This document shows, in pieces, positions 34,337 through 43,614 of a stretch of DNA of 64,000 nucleotides. The notes below the pieces were generated by a model. That model made no database searches. It was not told where the DNA came from and saw nothing but the letters and a program-made list of their open reading frames with translations. This stretch comes from Calonectria ilicicola (lineage: Eukaryota; Ascomycota; Sordariomycetes; Hypocreales; Nectriaceae), in assembly GCA_020809705.1 (NCBI GenBank), contig CP085828.1:6014001-6078000 (forward strand). Reading direction: 5' to 3'. Position numbers and translations under genes: made by a program. How positions within the stretch are numbered: the first letter of the stretch is position 1; every line of letters starts with the position of its first letter.

Positions 34337-35782
34337 TCACGATGTAGATGGCCTGCGACCGAGGATCCCAACAGACAAAATCGACCCCAATCTAGGTCGT
34401 CGTCGATTGGTCGTGGCCTTCTCCAATGGTCCAGTTGAGTATCGTCTAGGTGAGCGCTCCCGTACCGCAGCGCGTACACATGGGGAGACGCTCCCCTCTC
34501 GACCGGGGAACTCGAAATCAACATCCGGGCTCATCTCATCGCGAGAGCGGGAGGCGGCGAGAATGGAGCCAGGAGCAGCGTCTGCGTCGCCCTCCTCCTC
34601 CCTGTCCCTCCGGGCCATCATCCAGGCCGGCGGCTCCGCCTTAGGAGTTGCTGGGAGGGGCTTGTTGATGGTGGCCAGGTCGGCGTCGGAGTGGGACCAC
34701 TGGATGCGGTCGCCGCCGCTGCCGCGCATCTTCCTTGCGAACTGGATGATAGCTGTCGCTGCGCCGTCGGGCGACGACTCGAGTTGGCCCACACGATAGG
34801 CCAGGCCGTCCAGGAAATCGTCGGCGGGGTGCGGCGGCGCTGGGGTGGGCGAGATGGTGATGGCTGGGGTGGGCGAGATGGTTATGGCCCGGTTGGAGAC
34901 GAGGTCAACCGTTTCAAGGAGCTGCACGTCGCCGTCGCCCTCTTCGTCTCCGTCAACCATCTCGCAGAGGCCATCGCCAAAGTCCATGTCCTGGTCGTCG
35001 ATTTGGACGAGTTGTCGGGGCCTTCTAGACCCATCTGGCGGCGCCGGCTTGAGGTTGCTCTTAGGATACTGCTTCAGCTGCAAGCGGTGCTTCCAGGCAA
35101 GGCGGATAACGATTCCGGTGGCCTCTTCGAGGCGGCGCACAAAGAGCCCGCACCGGGAGCAATTCTTGCGAGAAAAGTAGACCTCGAGTAAGGGCCGGGA
35201 GCCGTCCTCCCAGGCGACGGCGCGGAGACTGTGTAAGTGATGCAACTGGATGTTGTCAAAGTCGGCCGTGATGCGAAACTTATCAAGAAGGACAAAGATG
35301 CCGTGCACGGCTAGCTTCACCTCAACATGGGAGCCCTGGAAGATGCCCTCCGAGTCTCTTCTTGCGCCGAAGATGCTGTCAAACGGGCCCCTCATGTTAA
35401 CGTCGATCAGCCTAGCCACGGCCACGACCCGCTTCGTCCAGAGCTGGTTGGCCAGAACGCCAGGCTTTATATCAAGAACGTCGCCGAACCGGCCGCATCC
35501 ATGACCGCTCTCTGCCGCGGTGAGAACGATGCGCTGACCCGCGGGGGTGACGAGGGCGAGGAAACCTGCCGTCTTGCGATCCAGCTGATTGCCGATGGTT
35601 GAAGCAGACAGGTGGGACCTTGCGCGCTTGTGGGAGAATTGGAACTCGAGATTAGGCCCGATGACCTGGATCCTTAGTAGCGTTTTTTCGGGATTGGTAA
35701 TGTGGTGAAAGTAGAACGGCGACGAGATTTTGTTGGGGGATAAGAATAGGGGTATGGAATTGTCCTCGTTTTGGTTCGACAT
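34337..35782 (-). CDS. Uncharacterised fungal protein with CxxC motif, 481 aa
   Basis: Single open frame. It is open to an ATG at 35977, but the first 65 codons are of poor quality, so I start at MSNQNEDNSIPLFLSPNK (35782). The N-terminal ~270 residues look globular, with mixed hydrophobic/charged stretches such as VEVKLAVHGIFVLLDKFRI and RPLLEVYFSRKNCSRCGLFV. The latter contains C-x2-C. A basic/aromatic block (IRLAWKHRLQLKQYPKSN) follows, then a disordered, acidic and Ser/Pro/Arg-rich C-terminal half. A tandem duplication at the DNA level (about 34840-34885) yields AITISPT twice. No signal peptide or TM segment. I do not recognise the family; the gene is supported by length, composition and the clean boundary only. 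Confidence 0.62.
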   Translation of the reverse strand: MSNQNEDNSIPLFLSPNKISSPFYFHHITNPEKTLLRIQVIGPNLEFQFSHKRARSHLSASTIGNQLDRKTAGFLALVTPAGQRIVLTAAESGHGCGRFGDVLDIKPGVLANQLWTKRVVAVARLIDVNMRGPFDSIFGARRDSEGIFQGSHVEVKLAVHGIFVLLDKFRITADFDNIQLHHLHSLRAVAWEDGSRPLLEVYFSRKNCSRCGLFVRRLEEATGIVIRLAWKHRLQLKQYPKSNLKPAPPDGSRRPRQLVQIDDQDMDFGDGLCEMVDGDEEGDGDVQLLETVDLVSNRAITISPTPAITISPTPAPPHPADDFLDGLAYRVGQLESSPDGAATAIIQFARKMRGSGGDRIQWSHSDADLATINKPLPATPKAEPPAWMMARRDREEEGDADAAPGSILAASRSRDEMSPDVDFEFPGREGSVSPCVRAAVRERSPRRYSTGPLEKATTNRRRPRLGSILSVGILGRRPSTS

Positions 35783-36791
35783 TTTCGAAGTTAATAATGG
35801 TGAAATGATACTCTCTGGTTCAAAGACTTTTACAGCCTCTCCTTTCTCTCTTTTCTCTGCTAATAATACTAGAAGGGAGTCAGTATGCGCAGAAACCCGT
35901 GGGGAGGTGACAGGCGATATTACCTTGTAGTTCTCACAACGGGGTTTAGTAATGATGATAACATATACTCTTCGCATTCATTAATGGGCTTGATAGTTCC
36001 ACTGCGTTTTCTAGCTTCTCGTAAGTAGAATATATTAAAGAGAGAGGAGTTGCGAATAGAGGTGCTTTGCTCCTTAGGGTGCGGAGTCTTATGTTTAGAG
36101 GCACTCACCTCGCTCTCCCTCTGCCCTCTGCGCAACGGGGCCAACTAACTCGGGCTTGAATCACGCCAAAAGGCTTGGGCCGCCCGCCATGATATCGGTT
36201 AAAGTGGAAATTACATGGTAGAATAACGATGACAGAAACTTGTACAACGAATGTGAATAAATTTGTTGCAGGAAACCCTCTGAAAGGAACAGGTTGATGG
36301 CCAGAAACAGGTTTAGGTCACCATGCGCGGTGGTGAGTGAGGTGTGTGGGTGGGAGAAACCGAAAGGCTTCGTGAATTAGGAGGGAAAAAGAAAAATATG
36401 CAGGCTTCGAATAGAACTAAACAGAACACACCGAACCAGTTGGCGGTAAATGGAAGAAGTTGTGAGGTGGTGGATGATGTTCTCATGCATGCATTTACAA
36501 GTGGCAAAGGCCCTGCACCTAAAAGGTACATGTCGTGCAGGTAAAAGCACAAAACCCCGGCTAAACAAGCGGCTTTGGGCCCGTTCAATGCGGGGTTGGA
36601 GCAAAAGCCAAGCCTACTACACAGTTCGAAAAACATCACTTAGAAAATGAGGCACAAAATATTGAGTCTTCAACAGTGGACGGGTCCGAATTAAGCAACC
36701 GAATGACCCAAATGTCGGGGGAATCTCATTCATACATGACAAAATCTATGACCGTACGCCCAAATTCCATGTTTTTAACCCCGCCAATTTT
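35783..36791. other. Intergenic interval, promoter of the 481-aa gene and 3' UTR of RPS19
   Basis: About 1 kb. No gene seen; short frames on both strands around 36.3-36.65 kb are unsupported. Confidence 0.45.
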
Positions 36792-37660
36792 TTACTCGTC
36801 ATCCTCATCCTCCTCCTCGGCCTCAGCGGTGGTCTGGGCAATTCGGTCCAAATCACGCTGGCCGGCCTGGGTGATGCGGCGGCCGCCCTTCTCCTCATCC
36901 TGCTCGAGGACGCCGATCTTCTCAAGGGCCTGCATGACCTTGCGGTCAACGGAGCCGGAGGCATCGACGTGGTGGCTGGGGGCGTTGCCACGGTTCTTGG
37001 CAGTACCGTGGACGCGGCGGAGGCGGCCAACACCGACGGTCTTGCGGAGGTAGACGTGGCGGGCGATGGAGGCAGCACGGACGTAGAACCAGTCAATGTC
37101 CTGGGGAGGGAGCTCCTTAGCAGGACCGGTCTTGACGGTGTCGACCCAACCTGAAGATGGAGGTCAGCAAGGAAAAGTTCTCAATGGCATGGCGAATCAA
37201 TTGGAGATAATATCTAAAACTTACCGGGGATGGGCAGCTTGCCCTGACGCTTCAGGAAAGCAGCATAGGCACCGATGAACTTTTGCGCCTGGCAACACGA
37301 GACCCATTAGCATGATTCCGTCATCAGAAGTCTTGCGACTCCCTCGCGCCTGCTCCTCAATCCCATATTTGCACCGGTTCAGTCCAGCGCAAGTAAAAAT
37401 GCCGGCAGCCGAAAGCGCTCAGCAGCGTGTCAAGTCAGTTCTTTATTTCATGAGCCTTTCTCGACTCGCTGCGGAGCAAAACAGCGCCTGTTTTTCTTGT
37501 TCATCGTGGACCGGGTTGGTGAATTGGATGATTGTGTTGCCAGTCGTCGAGGATCGAAAAAACGTCGTTGGAGGGGAGGTTTTTTTTTTCAAGTCTGTCA
37601 TCGGTGGTTTTTTCAGGGAATACCTACATCGACGTCGCGAACGGTAACTCCGCCAGCCAT
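36792..37660 (-). CDS. RPS19: 40S ribosomal protein S19 (eS19), 151 aa
   Basis: Three exons give an uninterrupted eS19: 37660-37628 encodes MAGGVTVRDVD, 37288-37225 encodes AQKFIGAYAAFLKRQGKLPIP, and 37150-36792 encodes the rest. Introns are 339 nt (GTAGGT...CCAG) and 74 nt (GTAAGT...TTCAG). Family landmarks are all present: VRDVDAQKFI, GWVDTVKTG, DWFYVRAASIARHVYLR, GVGRLRRVHG and SHHVDASGSVDRKVMQALE. eS19 sits in the head of the small subunit and is needed for 18S rRNA maturation. The C-terminus is an acidic EEEDEDDE tail. The unusually long first intron right after the first eleven codons is typical of ribosomal protein genes. TAGGGTTT at 37787-37794, about 130 bp upstream, is a telo-box-like promoter motif (AAACCCTA on the coding strand). 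Confidence 0.96.
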
Positions 37661-38433
37661 TTTTGCGGTATTGTAGGGAGGGTTGGGGGGTGGTGCTTTG
37701 GGTGATGGATTGTCGAAGCGTGGCGGTTGCAAAGCTCAATTCTTCGTGGTGCGACGGCGTCTCGAAATTGGTGAACTTTTCGGGGTAGGGTTTGCGGCCC
37801 TAGCGGGGCACGGTGATGATGACTAAGGGCAGTGTGTGGATACAGTGTGTGTGTGCATTATACCGTGTTGGGCACTGTGCGGTATCAAGTGGACCCATCC
37901 CAAACCAGGTCAAGGTGAGGAGACGGGCAGATCATTAATTAAGCTTCATGTTGAGCATCGGAATTTAGACCCTGAACACTTTAGCTACATTTACGAAACA
38001 GTGACACTAAACGCGCCTCGCCGACATCATGTGTGCTAAAAACTGCATACTAAACGGGTTTGATCAGGGCCTTTGCCGTTACTCAATACCAGGACCCATG
38101 CTCGCGGTAACTACTTTTTGTTCATCAACAGTGATTCACAACATGAAGAAAAAAGGGCCGATGCAGAACAGATATCACAAGGAATGTGCATTCTTCCTGT
38201 GCAGGGTGCGAATGAAAATTCCAAAATAGACTCATGAACGTAACTTCATGAGCTGTCATGTTCAAGTATTATCAAGGGGAACCAATGCAAACAGACGTGG
38301 TATCATTGCTAATAAAGCAGTCTATGAGCATTACACGAAAGGAACGTTTTGTATATCCATTTAAACCAGTTTCCCTGCCAAAAAAATTATGATCCCAAAA
38401 CTGACAACTGTATCTTTCACCATTTTTTTTCTC
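37661..38433. other. Intergenic interval, RPS19 promoter and ZIP 3' UTR
   Basis: Contains the TAGGGTTT motif at 37787-37794 upstream of RPS19. No further gene or element seen. Confidence 0.5.
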
Positions 38434-39459
38434 TTAAGCCCACTTAGCCAGGATAGCCATCACTGCGACACCAAAGGACACACATGCAAAAGCCAAGAGG
38501 AGAATCTTGAGAGGAGCCTTGCGCATGTAAGGGTTGAACATGAACTCGTGGGCCAGGAGCTCGACAAGACCTGTGTACATCAGGATACCAGCGCTGATAG
38601 CGTCAAAGATACCGTTGACGAGCTTCTGGGTGTTGGCGTTGTTGGGCTTAGCGCCAATACCGGCGGCGATACCAACGGGGGTGGAGAGGGCAAAGATGAT
38701 GGCGAGCACATAGGGCACCCACTGCCTATTCTTGGGCCAGGGTGCAACAGCCAATCGGGAGCCCAGACCCAGACCCTCAAATAGCTGATGGAACACGAGG
38801 ACAATGAGAAGGACCACGAGTTCGTCAGTGGTACCAAGGGTTAGACCAATAAAGATGCTGTGGAACACAACACCGAATTCAAGAATGAATATGGCGAGGA
38901 GCTGACCACCAAGGCCACCGGTGTCGCCCTCCTTGTGCTCTCGCTGGTGAGCCAGGTGCGACTCTCCGCCAGGAGCAAGGCCGTTTCCGTTCTCGACATC
39001 AGATGAGCCTTCGGTCTTCTTAGACGCGACAATGTCCATAGCAGGGTCGAGGTCAAAGTCCTTTTCATGGCTATGGCTGTGGCTGTGTCCCTCGTCATCT
39101 CCAGCCAACCTACTGGCCAGCATCTCGACAAAGAACATGACCATGACGGTCATGAGGGCGATACACTCGGCCCAGTCGTATCCGCCAAGTCGATCTTGCA
39201 GACACTCGTCGGTCAGGTTCTCAATAGCGGGAACCAGTAGGTGCATAAAGGCTGTAGCAATAATAACACCGGTACCGATGAACTTGCAAATGAAGAAGGT
39301 AAGCTTGGGGATAGGGATTTTGCTCTGGCGAGCGAGGAAGATGGGCGAGACAGCGCCAAGGAACGAAGAGGCCATGATGATGAAGATGGCACCAATTCGG
39401 AGGCCGCGGTTGCCGAGGTCGACGGCATCGCCGTTGCAAGCGTCTGCTGCGTCAGCCAT
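38434..39459 (-). CDS. ZIP-family zinc transporter (Zrt1/Zrt2-like), 341 aa
   Basis: Single exon, ATG at 39459, TAA at 38434. Eight hydrophobic segments, with the first pair near residues 20-43 and 53-77. The cytosolic loop between TM3 and TM4 carries alternating histidines (HSHSHSH, 125-131) and further HLAHQREH residues, a metal-sensing or regulatory loop typical of ZIPs. The transport-site motifs are intact: HSIFIGLTLG in TM4 (His200) and HQLFEGLGLG in TM5 (His224, Glu228). The chain ends in the expected short hydrophobic C-terminus. This is a plasma-membrane zinc (possibly iron) importer by family; high- versus low-affinity type cannot be settled by eye. I saw no convincing zinc-response element upstream. 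Confidence 0.93.
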   Translation of the reverse strand: MADAADACNGDAVDLGNRGLRIGAIFIIMASSFLGAVSPIFLARQSKIPIPKLTFFICKFIGTGVIIATAFMHLLVPAIENLTDECLQDRLGGYDWAECIALMTVMVMFFVEMLASRLAGDDEGHSHSHSHEKDFDLDPAMDIVASKKTEGSSDVENGNGLAPGGESHLAHQREHKEGDTGGLGGQLLAIFILEFGVVFHSIFIGLTLGTTDELVVLLIVLVFHQLFEGLGLGSRLAVAPWPKNRQWVPYVLAIIFALSTPVGIAAGIGAKPNNANTQKLVNGIFDAISAGILMYTGLVELLAHEFMFNPYMRKAPLKILLLAFACVSFGVAVMAILAKWA

Positions 39460-42113
39460 GGTGTTTGTGATGCTGTTACTGGATGGTTCAATGAGGTTGA
39501 AGATGAAGATGAAGTCAAAGGACCAGGATATCGAAAAGCGCCAAGACGATCAAGCGAGAGAACTTCCTCAATGCGGAAAACGCGAAGCCCAAGATCGGAC
39601 GCCAAGAAGGCCAAGAAGGAGGGAAAAGTCAAACGTGCTTGATTCGGCGGAGTAGTTCGTCTTGGCTCTGCAGTGAAGCGGCGACCAGCTTATATAGAGC
39701 AGTCAACGGTGGACAAAGAGGTGGTTCGTTGTTTATTCCCGGGCAAGTCGATCGGGCAGTTCGTCACGGACACCTTGATGGCGGCAGGACAGGCAAGTTC
39801 AGGATTATTATAAGATTGTGGATTAGAGTGCGCGGCGCAACCCAACCCGGATGGCAGCAGGCGTGAGTTTAAACTTGGCAGCTCTGGGGCCTGGGACGAT
39901 ACTCGAGCGCCCAAAGCGGTAACAATTTGCCGAAAAAGGCGGCGAGCTGAAGACTTGCTGGCAGCCAAGAAACCGGGAAGCAGATGTGGATGGGCTATTG
40001 ATGGAGACTAAAATCGGCTCTTGGGAAGAAGTAGAGGAGGAGGAAGAAGAGGGGAGGGGCGTGTGTGTGAGGGTGAGGGTGAAGACGAAGTGAGGAGAGC
40101 CTAGTCAGACGGCGCCGGGCCCAAGGGTGTATAGTAACAAAGCGGGTACGCGATGAGGGACGGGGAGGATGGGATGAGGAGACGAGAGGATCTCGGGGCG
40201 CCGTGGGGGTTGAGAATCCTGGGTTTCGCGACGATGGCACGGCGGAGGAGGAATATGAACAGCAAGAGAGGTGGACACGGGCTGTACATATTGAATTGGG
40301 CGTTGGACTGTCTCGAAACCGGTGGCGCATGGGGCCTTCCCTGCCCCGGCCTGTCGCATGAACCTTGGGCCGCGAGTCTATCGTGCAAGGGCTGACGGTG
40401 TGTCATTTGATTGTTTTTCGACGATGTTTCCGAGGGACTGGAACACCACGTTTTCTGTCTAATTTTTTTCTCTTTCCTCAGGACACGCCCCCCTCCTCCT
40501 ACTGTTGCAGCAAGATCAGCTGGAAGGCAAAAAAAGAAACAAAAACGCGCCCATCTTTCCGCGAAAAAACTTTGATTGCGTCCAAGGACTAAGGTGCGAC
40601 GGTGGACGACGAGGCCACTCGAGAGAGGGATAAAGTGAGCAAGGACCTGGCGTCGATTGGCCCAGCTGCCGGTGGGTCAGATTAAGGTGAGGACCTTGAT
40701 GGCCATGGCCATGACAGGGTATCCCCGCCGCGATTAGCACAACGTACTATTCGCAACGGATGGACGATTGGGGTTTTTGCGCGCATTGTGGCTTGCGTAG
40801 AAGTAGGTGAGAAGAAGAAAAGAGAACTCTTTTTTTTTTTCACTAGTTCAGCGCCAAGCGGGTGATTCTGGTTGTGGTCAACGTTGGCCGAAGTAAGCCC
40901 TCCGGTTTGAGCTCCCTTCTTACGCCCTGTCGCCGCCCTGTGTCTTGGTTAACGCGTCCTGATTCACCAAAGGGTGATTCTTGGCCGCAACACACATGAG
41001 GCACTTTTCATTCAAAGGCCTCCGCTTCCCCGTCATCATTCCCCCGTCTTACCCCTTCACCGAAGTGGACTCGTCGTCCAAAAGCTCACATTTGCATCTT
41101 GTAAAACGCCTGAGGTCCTCCACAGAGTGTGGCGTCCCATAGTCTCCGTCCATCCGCCCGGCTCCAGCAGCCCTCCCAGAGCCTCTCAGAGCCGCGCTTT
41201 TGGGACGGACAGCTTAGCTCCCCAGCTCCTGATTGGCCGGCCGGGACCCTTGTTCATCCCACCCTCCACCAGCCACAAGCGCGTGGGAACATCTGAGCCT
41301 CGAGGCCATCAAGGTCCTCATGGCCCATCACGCTGCATCGTCATCAGTCAACCCTCCCACGCCTGGTCAGCCAGCCAAAAACCACCACCCGGATCTTGCG
41401 GCACCCCCCTCATGCCGTCCTAATCTTGGCGTCAGTTGTCACGCCTCCGCCGTAGAGTTAGGTCGCTGCGGTGGTGTACACTCGTTGCAGGCATCCACAT
41501 CCGTGTAAGTGACATCTCGGCCAACTTCAAGCCTTAACATGGTCTTCAACCACGACGACGGCATCGGTCCGCACCTACTGCCAAGCCAAATCGGAAGAAA
41601 GAGCCGCATCGCTTGGCAGGCAAGACCCAGTTTGACCATCGTGGTCGGCCGGCATTGTCTAGAATAATTCAAATCCGTATTGGCCCGTAGATTCTCATGT
41701 CTAATACTTCCCACAAACCAACCCATGCCGTGCCGTATACTCCCACCCACGCCGCCAGCGCCTAATGCCATACCGTTTCATCATGCTTTAAACCCACACC
41801 TTTCCCATAATCAGACCGAGAACCAAAAGACCTTAATACGTGCCCGGGCGAAGTAATCGGCTCCGAGCCAGTCCCCACAGATGCCAGAGGAGCCAGTCGA
41901 CATGTCGCTTGCTTGGCTCCCGTCGGCCATGTTTTGCTTTGACCGTAGTGGATCGTCCCGCATCCCATGCCAGCTGGCGTCTCTCATGCGCATTTCATCT
42001 TCTTTAACCCCAGTCGCGGCGGGCAGTTTTCGTGACCAGGACCGTAATCCGAATAAGTTAATATCGCCGTACGCACTGCGTCGTCACCCGAGTCTAGTCG
42101 GGGCAGGGATGCT
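39460..42113. other. Gene-free interval, ZIP promoter and Mdm10 3' side
   Basis: 2.65 kb without a supportable gene. Purine-rich tract (GA/GGA) at about 40020-40100 and 40180-40280, a T run near 40830. The ZIP promoter must be within the left part. Open frames of 70-150 codons overlap on both strands with no family resemblance. Confidence 0.45.
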
Positions 42114-43614
42114 TCATGACGAGAACTGAATTTCCAATCCCAGTGTTCGGAAAGGCTTGTCCAGTTTTCTCAGGTCAATCCCACTTCCTAGGCTAAACAG
42201 GAGTGACTTCACACGACCCTCCCAGAGCACGCCGATTCGGAGGTTCTGGTCCAACCGGGTCTTGAGGACACCAGCGTACTTTTCCTCTCCAGGCTTCTCC
42301 TCCTGGACTGGTTGTGGTAGAGGAGGAGGGGTTGGCTTAATGCTTTTCTTGGTGGGTGGCTTGACCGTTGGCTTAGTGGTTGGCTCAGGGTCGTCAAGTC
42401 GCCATTCCAATTTCGCTTGGAAACTGCGCTCCTTTGGTCGGGGTTTTTGGTCGACAGTTTTGGGTGGCTCCTTTGGAGCTGGTTTAACCAAGCCTTCTTT
42501 AAGACCCTCTTTGAGGTCCTCCTTCTTGAAACCGTCCTTCTTGAAGCCCTCCTTCTTAAGACCCTCCTTCTTCTTAAGGCCTTCCTTCAGGCTGCCTTGC
42601 TCATCCAGGATGGGTCGTGAGAACGGTTTCCGCCACAGCTCCATGCCAATAGCCCAGGAGCTCTCATAGCTAAACACATTAAACTCCATGCGAGTTCCCA
42701 GTGTGCAGTGCTTGCCGGCGACGACCGCATAGCTCGCGCTAATGTTACCCATCAGGGGGTTGAGGGTGAAGGTTGCGGAGAGCGGCGTCCCCTTGTGAGA
42801 GGGCAGCGTCGCAAACCTAGTTCCCAGGCTGATCCCGCCCGACTTGTTCAGAGTTCCGTAATAGATTTCTCCACCCGTGCTGAACCGTCCATAGATTCTT
42901 TCCCTCTCGCCACTTCCATTCTCGGTGGGCTTGGGCGAACCGGGCTTGTCGGCATCGCCGCCGAAATTATACACGCCGCGAAATCCCAGCAGTCCGCCAT
43001 CAGACGATGCTAATCCCTCCAGAGCGTACTTTCCCACGTCGTATTGAGCCACTCCTAGCACGGTGCCTCCATTTCGAAGGTGCTTCGCCGACACTGCGCT
43101 GAGCTGAATCTGGAGCGCAGGCGACAGTCGCTTGACCACCAGCGCTTCGAGCAGGGACTGGGGTAGATATAGTCGGCCGTACAGAAGCGACGACTCGGGC
43201 TTGTCTTGCTGAGGCGGGATGGATGGTTCGGTCCGTCGAGGGAGTTCGGCGAGGGGTCGGTAGGAGCGCAAAAGTTCCGGGAGCGACACATTCTCGGATT
43301 GAGGGGTCAGGAGTAGTCGGAGCGGGACGGAGGAGTAGAGGTACGAGACGGAGCCATCAACGATGCCAACAGATCCCATCTGATATGACGTCGCAAAGTT
43401 GGGGCTCGCCAGCGCCGAGAGGGTGAACCGGAGCCCCCTCGGGGTCTGGAAATTTAGGAGAGCTGCGCAACGGCTGTTAGCGAGGCACCCGGGTCAGCGT
43501 GAGCTATAAATTCTCACCATCGATTGTAGAATTTAGCGCCGCATAGGAATTGTCGCGGTTCCAGCCTGTGGCATCGTAGAAGGCGGTGTGAACATAGTCC
43601 ATGAACTCGCGCAT
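42114..43614 (-). CDS. MDM10: Mdm10, mitochondrial outer-membrane beta-barrel, ERMES subunit, 481 aa
   Basis: Two exons: 43614-43518 and 43462-42114, with a 55-nt intron (GTGAGA...GCGCAG). The start MREFMDYVHTAFYDATGW is the family start. The junction restores LLNFQTPRGLRFTLS and ASPNFATSYQMGSVGIVDGS. The C-terminus, DLRKLDKPFRTLGLEIQFSS, is the barrel end with its sorting signal. Mdm10 anchors the ER-mitochondria encounter structure with Mmm1, Mdm12 and Mdm34, and works with SAM in outer-membrane protein assembly. Odd feature: residues 324-358 are a tandem array of K-E/D-G-L/F units (DNA 42486-42590), followed by a Lys/Pro-rich linker to about residue 425, inserted between predicted strands. 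The frame stays open 69 codons upstream of my start, but that part does not resemble the family. Confidence 0.93.

Noticed and set aside
35783..35977. 65-codon N-terminal extension of the 481-aa protein
   Set aside because: Residues look non-coding and a better ATG follows; could be revived by transcript data.
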